Shown piece after piece: positions 8,716 through 17,918 of a stretch of DNA of 64,000 bases. Position numbers and translations under genes: made by a program. The notes beneath the pieces are model-generated. The model was not told the DNA's origin. It ran no database searches and saw only the letters and a list, made by a program, of their open reading frames with translations. The stretch lies in the NCBI RefSeq assembly GCF_016462545.1, contig NZ_JAEMTA010000019.1, forward strand, positions 29,563-93,562. The letters run 5' to 3'. Each line of letters begins with the position of its first letter. The stretch's first letter is position 1. The stretch is from Mycolicibacterium sp. Its GTDB lineage: Bacteria; Actinomycetota; Actinomycetes; Mycobacteriales; Mycobacteriaceae.

Positions 8716-9980
8716 AAGGTCACCGGAAGCGAGCGAACGCCGTGGATGAAGTTGCCCGCGACATAGGACGGGTCGCCGGCTTCGATATCCGGGAGTTGGG
8801 TCAATAGCTCGCCGAAGATCGCCCGCAACTGGGCGCGGGCCACGTGTGCGCCCAGACAGAAGTGTCGGCCACCGCCGCCGAAGCCGAGGTGCGGGTTGGG
8901 CTTGCGACCGAGGTCGAAGCGTTCCGGTGCCTCGAACGCGGTGCTGTCGAAGTTGCCCGCCGCGTAGAACATGACGACCTTCTCGCCGGCGGCGATGTCC
9001 TGATCGCCGAGGTGACAGTCCCTGGCTGCGGTACGGCGGAACGTCATCACGGGGGTGGCCCAGCGCACGAATTCCTCGACGGCGCCGCCGATACGGTCGT
9101 CGAAGTCGACCAGCAACCAGGCACGTTGGTCGCCGAAGTCGGTAATGGCCTTCACGGCGTGGCTCGCGGTCTGCCGGGTGGTGTCGTTGCCTGCGACGGC
9201 AAGCAGGACGAAGAACGCGGCGATCTCGGCGTCGGTGAGCCGGTCGCCGTCGACCTCTGCGTGGACGAGGGAACTGATCAGATCGTCACCGGGGTTGGCT
9301 CGTCGATCAGCGGCCAGCGCCCCCGCCACCTGGTGCAGGTACATCTGACTTCCGATCAACACCTCCAACGGGTTTCGTCCGTTCAGGTACTCGGGATCAC
9401 CCCACGACACCATCGCGTCCGCGGCGTCGGCCACCTGTAGACGCTCGGATTCGGGGATGCCCACCATGTCCGACAGCGTCCGGATCGGCAGTTCCTTGGC
9501 GCAGAGCTCGACGAAGTCCGCGCCGCTGCCCGCGTCGCGCAGCTCCCCCACGATGTCCTTGGCATTGGCCTTGATCGAGTCCTCGATGCGACGGACCTGC
9601 CGCGGTGTGAACGCCGCATGCACGACCTTGCGAATCTTGGTGTGGCGCGGCGCATCCATGGCGAGGAACGACTGCGAGGCCTCCAACAGCTCCTCCGGCA
9701 CGTTCTCGAACAGCACGCCCTTGCCGGACAGAAAGGTCTCACTGTCCTTGCTGACGGTCACGATGTCAGCGTGCCGGGTGACCGCCCAGTAGCCGGGGTC
9801 TTCGGGATCGTGCATCAGAGCGTCCTCGACGGGCGGATGCCAGCTGATCGGCCGGTTGGCGCGCAGCTCTGCGAAGGACTGCTCGCGGTCGGCAGCAGTC
9901 GTCGACCAGAACGCCCGCGAGGACAGGTCGATCGGATCGTAGGGACGCGGCGAAGTCGGTGTGAGCGGCGACACAGTCAT
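8712..9980 (-). CDS. Cytochrome P450 monooxygenase
   Basis: Soluble heme-thiolate hydroxylase, 422 aa, a normal bacterial length. The I-helix oxygen-activation motif is AGNDTTR, the K-helix ExxR lies in EEFVRWA, and the heme loop is GFGGGGRHFCLGAHVAR with the axial Cys. The heme loop and overall sequence resemble the CYP124/125 and related mycobacterial families that act on sterols and branched lipids, but I do not assign a CYP number. No ferredoxin or reductase gene is adjacent, so general cellular redox partners are assumed. It is divergent from a TetR gene with a 17-bp palindrome close to its start codon. Confidence 0.95.
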   Translation of the reverse strand: MTVSPLTPTSPRPYDPIDLSSRAFWSTTAADREQSFAELRANRPISWHPPVEDALMHDPEDPGYWAVTRHADIVTVSKDSETFLSGKGVLFENVPEELLEASQSFLAMDAPRHTKIRKVVHAAFTPRQVRRIEDSIKANAKDIVGELRDAGSGADFVELCAKELPIRTLSDMVGIPESERLQVADAADAMVSWGDPEYLNGRNPLEVLIGSQMYLHQVAGALAADRRANPGDDLISSLVHAEVDGDRLTDAEIAAFFVLLAVAGNDTTRQTASHAVKAITDFGDQRAWLLVDFDDRIGGAVEEFVRWATPVMTFRRTAARDCHLGDQDIAAGEKVVMFYAAGNFDSTAFEAPERFDLGRKPNPHLGFGGGGRHFCLGAHVARAQLRAIFGELLTQLPDIEAGDPSYVAGNFIHGVRSLPVTF

Positions 9981-9996
9981 GGATGCGACGATATGT

Positions 9997-10013
9997 CTAG
10001 ACAGTATGTCTAG
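9997..10013. promoter_or_regulatory. Palindromic operator candidate between P450 and TetR genes
   Basis: CTAGACA-GTA-TGTCTAG is a perfect 7-bp inverted repeat with a 3-nt spacer. It lies 17 nt upstream of the P450 start codon and 35 nt upstream of the TetR start. Size, symmetry and placement fit a TetR-family operator controlling both divergent genes. Binding is inferred. Confidence 0.65.
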
Positions 10014-10047
10014 TCAAGGTGCCGAGTCGGGGACTAGGCTGCCGCAC

Positions 10048-10677
10048 ATGCCGTCGGTCAGCAAGAAGCCCCAGGCCAGGCGACGGGAGCGCCGCGAGCA
10101 GGTCGAACGCGATCTCCTCGACGCCACCGAACGCCTCATGGCCGACGGAGCCAGCTTCACCGAGCTCAGCGTCGATCGACTGGCTACGGAAGCAGGCATC
10201 TCCCGGGCCAGCTTCTACATCTACTTCGAGGACAAGGGCCACCTGCTACGCCGACTTGCCGGTCAGGTCTTCGACGACCTCGCCAGCGCAGCCGAACTCT
10301 GGTGGTCCGTCGCTCGCCGACGCGACCCCTCCGACGTACTGGCGTGCATGACGGCTCTGGTAGCCAGTTACCGCCGACACCAACCCCTGTTGGTCGCGCT
10401 CAACGAGATGGCGGGCTACGACCCACAGGTCGGCACGACCTACCGAGACATCCTCGACGGCATCGCGGCCCGTCTGGCGACCGTGATCGAGGAAGGTCAG
10501 GCCGACGGATTCATCAGGCGCGACCTGCCGGCGGCGATTGCCGCGAGCACCCTCACATGGATGACCGAGCGCACCTGCCAGCAGAATCTGCCGGGCAGGC
10601 CGGAATCGTATGACGCCGAGTTGGCCGCCACCCTGACCCAGCTCGTGTGGGGTGCGCTGTACCTCGAGGCGCCTTAG
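10048..10677 (+). CDS. TetR-family transcriptional repressor
   Basis: 209-aa regulator. The N-terminal HTH covers about residues 14-60 ([29 protein letters not shown]), and the rest is the ligand-binding helical domain. The ATG at 10048 is preferred because it gives the usual short basic N-terminus ([20 protein letters not shown]). An upstream in-frame ATG at 9961 would place the operator palindrome inside the coding sequence. It probably represses itself and the divergent P450. Its stop overlaps the proB stop tail to tail. Confidence 0.9.
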   Translation: MPSVSKKPQARRRERREQVERDLLDATERLMADGASFTELSVDRLATEAGISRASFYIYFEDKGHLLRRLAGQVFDDLASAAELWWSVARRRDPSDVLACMTALVASYRRHQPLLVALNEMAGYDPQVGTTYRDILDGIAARLATVIEEGQADGFIRRDLPAAIAASTLTWMTERTCQQNLPGRPESYDAELAATLTQLVWGALYLEAP

Positions 10678-11777
10678 ACGGCGACCAGATCGTCGGCGTG
10701 CACGGCGGGCCGACGCATCTCGGCGGGCAGGTCGGACGTCGAGCGGCCGACCATCGTCGCCAATTCCGTTGCGTCGTAAGCCACGACGCCGCGGGCCACC
10801 ACAGCGCCGTCCAAGGCCCGCAGTTCGACGACGTCGCCCCCGTGGAACCGCCCCGATACGTCGGTGATACCCGCGGGCAACAGCGAGCGGCGCTGCTCGA
10901 CCACGGCGCGCACGGCGCCGTCGTCGAGCATCAACGCACCCATCGACTCGGCGGCATACCGAACCCAAAAGCGGCGCGACGACATGCGCTCCGGTCTCGG
11001 CGCAAACACCGTTCCCACGGAGGCATCGGCCAGTGCGGCCCCCGCGTCGGCCGCAGCGGCCAACAGCACGGGGACCCCGGCATCGGCCGCAAGAAGCGCC
11101 GACGACAACTTGGAGGCCATGCCCCCGGTGCCGAGACTGCTCCCCCCGCCGGCAATGACACCGTCGAGATCGTCGGCTCCGGCTACCTCGGGGATGAAGC
11201 GCGCGTTGCCCTTTCGAGGATCGGAGTCGTAGAGCCCGTCGATGTCCGACAGCAGGACCAGCGCGTCGGCACCCACGAGATGCGCAACCAATGCCGACAG
11301 CCGGTCGTTGTCACCGAACCGGATCTCGTTGGTCGCGACGGTGTCGTTCTCGTTGACGATCGCGACGGCGTGCAGTGCGCGCAGCCGATCCAAGGTGCGC
11401 TGAGCATTGGTGTGCTGCACGCGCATCGAGATGTCGTGTGCGCTCAACAGGACTTGACCGACCGTGCGGTCGTAGCGGTCGAACGCGGCACTCCACGCGT
11501 TGACCAAAGCCACCTGACCGACACTGGCGGCGGCCTGCTTGGTGGCGAGGTCGGTGGGCCGCCGCGAAAGTCCCAGCGGCTCAATGCCTGCCGCGATGGC
11601 GCCCGAGGACACGATCACGAGATCGGAACCCGCCTTCATCCGCGCCTGGATGGCGTCGGCCAGCGAGGCGAGCCTGCTCGCGTCGAACACACCCTTGGGC
11701 GTCGTCAGGGCGGTGGTACCAATCTTGACGACGACGCTACGAGCCGTTCTGATGGCCTCGCGATGCGGACTGGTCAC
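10674..11777 (-). CDS. proB: Glutamate 5-kinase
   Basis: ATP-dependent phosphorylation of glutamate, the first committed and feedback-inhibited step of proline synthesis. The 367-aa protein has an N-terminal amino acid kinase domain ([49 protein letters not shown]) and a C-terminal PUA domain (from about residue 278). The GTG at 11777 overlaps the obg stop in GTGA, so proB is translationally coupled to obg. The long open frame upstream lies within obg and is not coding. Orthologue by synteny is Rv2439c. ProA is encoded at the left edge of the window rather than next to proB. Confidence 0.96.
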   Translation of the reverse strand: MTSPHREAIRTARSVVVKIGTTALTTPKGVFDASRLASLADAIQARMKAGSDLVIVSSGAIAAGIEPLGLSRRPTDLATKQAAASVGQVALVNAWSAAFDRYDRTVGQVLLSAHDISMRVQHTNAQRTLDRLRALHAVAIVNENDTVATNEIRFGDNDRLSALVAHLVGADALVLLSDIDGLYDSDPRKGNARFIPEVAGADDLDGVIAGGGSSLGTGGMASKLSSALLAADAGVPVLLAAAADAGAALADASVGTVFAPRPERMSSRRFWVRYAAESMGALMLDDGAVRAVVEQRRSLLPAGITDVSGRFHGGDVVELRALDGAVVARGVVAYDATELATMVGRSTSDLPAEMRRPAVHADDLVAV

Positions 11778-13228
11778 GACTGCTCGTCGTGGTCGCGACT
11801 TTCCCGTCGCTGCTTGCGAGCGATCTTCCGCTCGTCGGCCCGCACGCGGTCGTCCTGCTCCAGCCGCAGATCGGTGCCGCGCCCGGACATCGTGACGTCC
11901 ACACCCGCCGGGGTCTGTGGCTCCCAGTCGAAGGTCATGTCGGCGATCGTGACGGCACATCCGGGCTTGGCGCCCAGCTTGAACAGTTCGTCCTCGACGC
12001 CGAGTCGGGCCAACCGGTCGCCTAGATAGCCAACTGCCTCGTCGTTGGTGAAGTCGGTCTGGCCAATCCACCGTTCGGGGCGGGTGCCACGCACCACGAA
12101 GCCGCCCGCGCCGTCGGACGACACGGTGAAGCCGCTCTCGTCGATCGGGATCGGCCGGATCACGGGACGGCGAGGCGCCGCTACGGGTTGCGCCTTGCGA
12201 TAGGCCGCCACCATGTCCCACAGCGCGAACGTCAACGGGCGCAACCCGTCGCGGGTCACGGTCGAGATCTCGAAGACCGGCCAGCCGTATCGCTCGGCGA
12301 TCTCCGCGCGGACGAAGTCGGCGAGCTCGCGCGCGTCCGGCACGTCGATCTTGTTGAGCACCACTGCACGTGGCCGCTCGGCGAGGTCACCGAGGGAGGT
12401 GTCACCCTGCAATGTCGGTGTGTAGGAAGCCAATTCGGCCTCGAGCGCGTCGATGTCGGACATCGGATCGCGACCCGGGTCCATCGTCGCGCAATCGACC
12501 ACGTGCACCAGCACCGCGCAACGTTCCACGTGACGCAGGAAGTCCAGACCGAGTCCGCGCCCCTCGGACGCGCCGGGGATGAGGCCGGGCACGTCGGCGA
12601 CGGTGAAGGTGTTCTCCCCCGCCGAGACGACGCCGAGGTTCGGCACCAAGGTCGTGAACGGATAGTCGGCGATCTTCGGCTTCGCGGCCGAGATCACCGA
12701 CACCAGAGACGACTTGCCGGCTGACGGAAAGCCGACCAGTCCGACGTCGGCGACGGTCTTCAATTCGAGCGTGAGATCGCGAGCCTGGCCCTTTTCGCCG
12801 AGCAGCGCGAAACCGGGCGCCTTGCGGGCCCGCGAGGACAGCGCGGCATTGCCGAGACCGCCGCGGCCACCAGCGGCAGCTTCGAATCGGGTGCCTTCAC
12901 CGATCAGATCGGCGAGTAGACGTCCCTGCTCGTCGAGTACGACGGTGCCGTCGGGGACCCGCAACTCAAGGTCGCCGCCATTGGCGCCTTCCTTGTTGTT
13001 GCCCATCCCCTGCTTGCCGGACGGGGCGTCGACATGCGGATGGAAGTGGAAGTCGAGCAGCGTGTGGACCTGCGGGTCGACGACGAGGACGATGCTGCCG
13101 CCACGACCGCCATTGCCACCGTCGGGTCCGCCGAGCGGCTTGAACTTCTCGCGGTGAACGGAAGCGCAACCTCTACCGCCGCTGCCTGCGCGCGCGTGAA
13201 TGACGACGCGATCGACGAAACGAGCCAT
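11774..13228 (-). CDS. obg: Obg/CgtA GTPase
   Basis: Ribosome-associated GTPase for 50S subunit assembly and stress control. The 484-aa protein has the glycine-rich Obg fold at residues 1-160 ([14 protein letters not shown]). A G domain follows, with Walker [11 protein letters not shown] near residue 166, DVPGLIPGA as G3 and LNKIDVPDA as G4. A C-terminal OCT domain and a charged tail ([18 protein letters not shown]) complete it. The order rplU-rpmA-obg-proB is the standard actinobacterial arrangement. It ends in a 4-nt overlap with proB. Confidence 0.97.
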   Translation of the reverse strand: MARFVDRVVIHARAGSGGRGCASVHREKFKPLGGPDGGNGGRGGSIVLVVDPQVHTLLDFHFHPHVDAPSGKQGMGNNKEGANGGDLELRVPDGTVVLDEQGRLLADLIGEGTRFEAAAGGRGGLGNAALSSRARKAPGFALLGEKGQARDLTLELKTVADVGLVGFPSAGKSSLVSVISAAKPKIADYPFTTLVPNLGVVSAGENTFTVADVPGLIPGASEGRGLGLDFLRHVERCAVLVHVVDCATMDPGRDPMSDIDALEAELASYTPTLQGDTSLGDLAERPRAVVLNKIDVPDARELADFVRAEIAERYGWPVFEISTVTRDGLRPLTFALWDMVAAYRKAQPVAAPRRPVIRPIPIDESGFTVSSDGAGGFVVRGTRPERWIGQTDFTNDEAVGYLGDRLARLGVEDELFKLGAKPGCAVTIADMTFDWEPQTPAGVDVTMSGRGTDLRLEQDDRVRADERKIARKQRRESRDHDEQS

Positions 13229-13311
13229 CGGACGTCCTTTCCATGCCGAAATCTACGTTTTGCTGAGCTTGTGCGAGAGCCGAGCTGCAAAACGTCGATC
13301 TCGACGTGGAG

Positions 13312-13578
13312 CTAGGCCTCCGCGCGTACGGTGCGGACGATGTTGACGGTCTTGCGACCGCGCTTCTCACCGAACTGCACCGCGCCGGGAGCGGTGGCGA
13401 ACAGCGTGTCGTCGCCGCCACGTCCGACGTTGACGCCGGGGTGGAAGTGGGTGCCGCGCTGACGCACGATGATCTCGCCCGCCTTGACGACCTGGCCACC
13501 GAATCGCTTGACGCCCAGGCGCTGTGAGTTGGAATCGCGACCGTTGCGTGAGCTGGAAGCGCCCTTCTTGTGTGCCAT
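13312..13578 (-). CDS. rpmA: 50S ribosomal protein L27
   Basis: 88-aa L27, whose N-terminus reaches the peptidyl transferase centre. [20 protein letters not shown] and the following [21 protein letters not shown] are diagnostic. The protein starts directly with MAHKKG, so it lacks the cleaved N-terminal extension found in Firmicutes. It lies 17 nt after rplU and 83 nt before obg, in one operon. Confidence 0.98.
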   Translation of the reverse strand: MAHKKGASSSRNGRDSNSQRLGVKRFGGQVVKAGEIIVRQRGTHFHPGVNVGRGGDDTLFATAPGAVQFGEKRGRKTVNIVRTVRAEA

Positions 13579-13595
13579 TTAGTTCGCTCCTTTAC

Positions 13596-13907
13596 CTACG
13601 CGATACCCGTGACCTTGACGACCGTCAGCTTCTGACGGTGGCCCTGGCGCTTGTGGTAACCGGTCTTGTTCTTGAACTTGTGGATGCGGATCTTCGGACC
13701 CTTGGTGTGCTCGAGCACCTCAGCGGTGACGGCGACCTTCTCCAGGTCCTTCGCGGCGGTGGTGACCTTCGCACCGTCGACGACGAGCGCCACGGGCAGC
13801 GAGACGGAGTCGCCGGCCTCGAGTTCCAGCTTCTCGACCTTGACTATGTCTCCGACTGCGACCTTGTACTGCTTGCCGCCGGTCTTGACGATTGCGTACG
13901 TCGCCAT
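13596..13907 (-). CDS. rplU: 50S ribosomal protein L21
   Basis: 103-aa L21 that binds 23S rRNA. It begins [16 protein letters not shown] and carries the conserved [22 protein letters not shown] near the C-terminus. The ATG at 13907 is used because the family starts exactly there; the frame is open upstream to 14030 but that part is not conserved L21. It heads the rplU-rpmA-obg-proB operon. The 190 nt before it (13908-14097) should contain the promoter. Confidence 0.98.
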   Translation of the reverse strand: MATYAIVKTGGKQYKVAVGDIVKVEKLELEAGDSVSLPVALVVDGAKVTTAAKDLEKVAVTAEVLEHTKGPKIRIHKFKNKTGYHKRQGHRQKLTVVKVTGIA

Positions 13908-14097
13908 CGTTGCGTTTCCTCTGTTTCGCTTGCGGGCGCGCGCCACCCGGAGGCTGCGTGCGCGGGTCTGGGGTGCGGGGGTGTTTGCCCCGCGTGTCGC
14001 GGACTCAGTCGTTACGGAGCCTGCAGACAACTGTGCAAGGGTACGTGACCAGCGGGTAAAGGGTCAAACCGCGTCCCGCCCCTCGTCGTGTCTATCG

Positions 14098-16785
14098 TCA
14101 TGCAACCGGCGGACCTGCAGGGCGAGCGGCTGCACGACGACGCCGCGGACGACCGGTCACGGCGACGAGAGGCTCGTCGTCGTCCTCATCATCGTCGTCA
14201 TCATCGTCGGAGTCGTCGGAATCCTCGTCGTCGAGGTCGTCGTCGTCGTCGTCATCATCGTCGTCATCGTCGGAGTCGTCGTCGGAGTCATCGTCGGCAT
14301 TGACGTCGATGACTTCGATGTCGTCGTCATCCTCCTCGTCGTCCTCGTCATCATCGTCGAGGTCGTCGTCGTCATCGGAGTCATCGTCGTCGTCTGACTC
14401 GTCGGCGAGCACCTCGTCGACGGGCTCAGTCGCCGCCAGGTCCTCGGATCCCTCGACGACGACGTCCTCGGCTCCCTCGATGGGACCGTCCTCGTCGTCT
14501 TCGTCGCCCTCTTCACGTCCGGTGGCCGCGGCCATGGCGCGGAACATCGGATGCTCGCCCGCAGCGTGCACGGGCACCTTGGCGACCTGCACCTCTTCTT
14601 CGGTACGGCCACCCTTCTTGCCACGCTTGCTGCGACGGCCGGTCCCCGGCTCGTTCTTGCGGCCAGCGGTGGAGTTGGAGTCCACGGGGTCGCCGTGCAG
14701 CATGATGCCGCGCCCGGCGCAGTGGGTGCAGGTGGTCGAGAAGGCTTCGATGAGCCCGGTGCCGAGCTTCTTGCGAGTCAGCTGCACCAGCCCCAGGGAC
14801 GTCACCTCGGACACCTGGTGACGGGTGCGGTCCCGCGCGAGCGCTTCCGTCAGGCGACGGAGCACCAGATCGCGATTGGACTCCAGGACCATGTCGATGA
14901 AGTCGATGACGATGATGCCGCCGATGTCGCGCAACCGAAGCTGACGGACGGTTTCCTCCGCAGCCTCGAGGTTGTTGCGCGTGACGGTCTGCTCCAGGTT
15001 GCCGCCCGAACCGGTGAACTTTCCGGTGTTGACGTCGACGACGGTCATTGCCTCGGTCCGGTCGATGACCAGCGTGCCGCCCGACGGCAGCCAGACCTTG
15101 CGGTCCATTGCCTTGGTGAGCTGTTCGTCGATGCGGTGCACGGCGAAGACGTCGGGGCCACCGGAGGCGGCGGGCTCGTACTTGCTCATGCGCGGGAGGA
15201 GTTCCGGCGCAACCGTCGTCACGTAGTCGCTGATGGTGTTCCACGCGTCGTCACCGGAAACGATGAGGCCGTTGAAGTCCTCGTTGAACAGGTCGCGGAT
15301 GACCTTCACCAGCACGTCGGGCTCTTCGTACAACGCCATCGCGGCGCCAGCGGCCTTGGCGGTGATCTCCGCGCCCTTGGCCTCGATCTCTTTCCACCGC
15401 TCCTGCAACCGGTTGACGTCGGTGCGGATGTCGTCTTCCTTGACGCCCTCCGACGCGGTGCGGATGATCACGCCCGCATCGGCAGGAACGACCTCGCGGA
15501 GGATCTCCTTCAGGCGCTGGCGTTCGGTGTCCGGCAGCTTGCGGCTGATACCGGTCGACGACGCACCCGGCACGTACACCAGGTAGCGACCGGCCAGCGA
15601 GATCTGCGTGGTCAAGCGGGCACCCTTGTGGCCGACCGGGTCCTTGCTGACCTGCACGACCACGTAGTCACCGGGCTTGAGGGCCTGCTCGATCTTGCGC
15701 TGGGCCCCGCCGAGACCGGCAGCCTCCCAGTTGACCTCGCCAGCGTAGAGCACGCCGTTGCGACCGCGGCCGATGTCGACGAACGCCGCCTCCATGGAGG
15801 GCAGCACGTTCTGCACGATGCCGAGGTAGACGTTCCCGACCAGGGATGCGGACGCGGCACTGGTGACGAAGTGCTCGACGAGCACGCCGTCCTCGAGCAC
15901 CGCGATCTGCGTGTAGCGGTCGCCCTCGTGCGGCGGCTCGGTGCGTACCTTGTCGCGGATCACCATCATCCGCTGCACGGCTTCGCGTCGGGCCAGGAAC
16001 TCGGCCTCGCTCAGGATGGGCGGGCGACGCCGGCCCGCATCCCTGCCGTCGCGGCGGCGCTGACGCTTGGCCTCCAGCCGGGTCGAACCGGCTATGCCCT
16101 GAATCTCGTTGTTCTCCTTGGCAGGCTTCGCGGCCCGCGGCTGGCGCTCGTGGACGACGGTGTTCGGTGGATCGTCGGGTGAGCTCGGGTCGTTGCCCTC
16201 GCCACCGCCGGTCTTGCGGCGACGGCGGCGGCGACGGCGACGGTTGGCCCCGTCCCCACCTGCGTTCTCCTCGTCGGAGCCGTCGTCCTCGGCGTCCTCG
16301 TCCTCGTCCTCGGAGGTGTCGTCCGACTCGCCCTGCTCGGCGGTGTCGCTGTCGCCATCCTCGTCCCCGGGCGACTCGCCGCGGCCGCGCCCGCGTCCTC
16401 GGCGCCCGCGGCGGCGGCGGCGATTCGCGGGTCGATCGCCGTTCTCGTCGTCGGCGTCACCGGCAGAGTCGTCGTCCTCGTCGTCATCGTCCTCGTCCTC
16501 GTCTTCGTCCTCGACGACGACGGGCTTGGGGGCGACGAATGCCACGGGTTGCGGGGCAACGAAGAGCGGCATGTAGGCCGCAGGCGCCGAGCTCGCGGGC
16601 AGGGGTTCGGGCACCGGCGGCGGTTCGGGGTCCACCTCGAGAGGTTGCGCAGCCTCCGGGACGGTCGCCGCGACACCCTCGGTGAACAGGCTGGCCGAAC
16701 CGCTGCTCAGGGTGTCGGGCGGTGATTCCTCGCGCCGGGTGTCTCCGGGAAGATCGAAGGGGGCAGCAATATCACGGTCAGCCAC
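14098..16785 (-). CDS. rne: Ribonuclease E/G with long acidic and basic disordered arms
   Basis: Endoribonuclease initiating mRNA decay and rRNA processing. The 895-aa protein has a disordered N-terminal arm (1 to about 270) with alternating acidic stretches and Arg blocks. The S1 and catalytic core run from about 280 to 730, with VVDVNTGKF and VIDFIDM supplying metal-binding Asp residues and CTHCAGRG as the zinc-link. From about 770 the tail is dominated by Asp and Ser, ending in a short RPRRRRAAARP segment. The GTG at 16785 follows a good GAGGAGAG ribosome binding site. Mycobacterial RNase E has such flanking arms, which serve as scaffolds. The tail codes largely as GAC/GAT repeats. Confidence 0.97.
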   Translation of the reverse strand: MADRDIAAPFDLPGDTRREESPPDTLSSGSASLFTEGVAATVPEAAQPLEVDPEPPPVPEPLPASSAPAAYMPLFVAPQPVAFVAPKPVVVEDEDEDEDDDDEDDDSAGDADDENGDRPANRRRRRGRRGRGRGRGESPGDEDGDSDTAEQGESDDTSEDEDEDAEDDGSDEENAGGDGANRRRRRRRRRKTGGGEGNDPSSPDDPPNTVVHERQPRAAKPAKENNEIQGIAGSTRLEAKRQRRRDGRDAGRRRPPILSEAEFLARREAVQRMMVIRDKVRTEPPHEGDRYTQIAVLEDGVLVEHFVTSAASASLVGNVYLGIVQNVLPSMEAAFVDIGRGRNGVLYAGEVNWEAAGLGGAQRKIEQALKPGDYVVVQVSKDPVGHKGARLTTQISLAGRYLVYVPGASSTGISRKLPDTERQRLKEILREVVPADAGVIIRTASEGVKEDDIRTDVNRLQERWKEIEAKGAEITAKAAGAAMALYEEPDVLVKVIRDLFNEDFNGLIVSGDDAWNTISDYVTTVAPELLPRMSKYEPAASGGPDVFAVHRIDEQLTKAMDRKVWLPSGGTLVIDRTEAMTVVDVNTGKFTGSGGNLEQTVTRNNLEAAEETVRQLRLRDIGGIIVIDFIDMVLESNRDLVLRRLTEALARDRTRHQVSEVTSLGLVQLTRKKLGTGLIEAFSTTCTHCAGRGIMLHGDPVDSNSTAGRKNEPGTGRRSKRGKKGGRTEEEVQVAKVPVHAAGEHPMFRAMAAATGREEGDEDDEDGPIEGAEDVVVEGSEDLAATEPVDEVLADESDDDDDSDDDDDLDDDDEDDEEDDDDIEVIDVNADDDSDDDSDDDDDDDDDDDDLDDEDSDDSDDDDDDDEDDDEPLVAVTGRPRRRRAAARPAGPPVA

Positions 16786-17088
16786 GTACTCTCCTCAAGC
16801 CCCCGGGCGCGTCATGGTGACGCGGCCACGCGAGGGCTTTCGCTATGGACCCGTGGAACTCTTCCCGGGCTTGTCATGGTCTCGCTCCGAGCGGTCCGTA
16901 GGAACCCTCAGTGCCTGGCTGAATGACGGCTGAACGCCGCGCCGCACTCGGAATGTGTCCTAGGTGGTCGCGCTCGTCCAAGTCTTCATCCGGGTGTCCC
17001 GCTCCGTTATGAAGCAGGTCACCCTCGGCCAGTATCCCACACCGTGGCGCGGATTCCGACGAGATGCCCTTCTAGGCCCTCGAGGCAG
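16786..17088 (-). promoter_or_regulatory. rne upstream region with long 5' leader and hairpin
   Basis: This 303-nt gene-free stretch precedes rne. On the reverse strand a good -10 hexamer GATACT lies at 17031-17036, which would give a 5' leader of about 240 nt. Near the start codon a 7-bp stem with a CCA loop (16808-16824) sits about 20 nt before the GAGGAGAG ribosome binding site. E. coli rne is autoregulated through its 5' UTR and mycobacterial rne also has a long leader, so this may serve feedback control. The start site is predicted, not shown. Confidence 0.45.
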
Positions 17089-17499
17089 CTAACGCCCGGG
17101 GAACCACAGTTCGATTTCGCGCGCCGCCGAATCGGGCGAATCCGAGCCGTGTACGAGGTTGTCCTGGGTCACCAGGGCCAGGTCACCGCGGATGGTGCCG
17201 GGCGCGGCCTTCTCGACGGGATCGGTCCCGCCGGCGATCTGACGGAACGCCGCAACGGCCCGGGGGCCTTCGACGATGACCGCCACGACCGGACCCGAGG
17301 TGATGAACTCGAGCAGCGACGGGAAGAAGGGCTTGCCCTCGTGCTCGGCGTAGTGCTGCCGAGCCAGATCCTCGCTCACGTTCTTGAGTTCCAGGGCCGC
17401 GATCGTCAGACCCTTGCGTTCGATTCGGCCGAGAATCTCCCCCACGAGGAGGCGCTTCACGCCGTCGGGCTTGACCAGTACCAGCGTCCGCTCAGTCAC
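17089..17499 (-). CDS. ndk: Nucleoside diphosphate kinase
   Basis: Transfers phosphate between nucleoside tri- and diphosphates through a phosphohistidine. The 136-aa length matches the M. tuberculosis enzyme. [15 protein letters not shown] opens the protein and the active His lies in [12 protein letters not shown]. The GTG at 17499 is chosen because it gives the family N-terminus ([12 protein letters not shown]); three extra upstream codons are possible. It follows the DUF4233 gene by 11 nt in the folC-DUF4233-ndk run. Confidence 0.97.
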   Translation of the reverse strand: MTERTLVLVKPDGVKRLLVGEILGRIERKGLTIAALELKNVSEDLARQHYAEHEGKPFFPSLLEFITSGPVVAVIVEGPRAVAAFRQIAGGTDPVEKAAPGTIRGDLALVTQDNLVHGSDSPDSAAREIELWFPGR

Positions 17500-17510
17500 G
17501 GCGAGCAAGA

Positions 17511-17918
17511 CTACCCGTCAGTAGGCGGGGGCTGCTGACCGGGCAGCAGACCGCGCTCTTGACGCCGCTTCACCTCGGCCCGCAGGTACGCGATCAGCAA
17601 CCACACGGCCGCGAAGACCACCCCGATGAAGCAGATCGCGGCGTGGATCACCACCCCACCGATCAGCACGACTTGAACGGCGAGGTTCACCTTCAGCGCC
17701 CAAGGCTTGCCCTGCACTCCCGCCAGCAGGATCAGCACGCCCGTCATCCCGAGAAGGAAGCCGCCGCTGATCCACGTCAGCCCACCGTTGGAGTACGAAA
17801 CCACCGGCAGCGCAAGGAGAACCACGATTGCTTCGAGAATCAAGGTGCCGGCCATCACGCCGCGGAAGCTCTTCCACGGGTCCGGACCCACCGGTTGCAC
17901 CTCCATCGGTTCGCTCAC
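17511..17918 (-). CDS. DUF4233 small membrane protein
   Basis: 135-aa protein with four predicted membrane helices ([35 protein letters not shown], a segment ending [16 protein letters not shown], and [15 protein letters not shown]) and a basic, proline-rich tail. It matches the DUF4233 family, conserved immediately downstream of folC in Mycobacterium (Rv2446c by synteny). Function unknown. The GTG at 17918 overlaps the folC stop as GTGA, so translation is coupled. A much longer open frame in this register runs through folC but is a shadow. Confidence 0.9.
   Translation of the reverse strand: MSEPMEVQPVGPDPWKSFRGVMAGTLILEAIVVLLALPVVSYSNGGLTWISGGFLLGMTGVLILLAGVQGKPWALKVNLAVQVVLIGGVVIHAAICFIGVVFAAVWLLIAYLRAEVKRRQERGLLPGQQPPPTDG

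Noticed and set aside
10674..12221. N-terminal extension of ProB to 515 aa
   Set aside because: The extra part lies inside obg and is low-complexity Arg-rich; the GTG at 11777 gives the normal family start.
14551..16182. A 543-codon open frame on the forward strand opposite rne
   Set aside because: It mirrors the codon bias and GAC/GAT repeats of rne; it has no recognisable domain and rne is unmistakable on the other strand.
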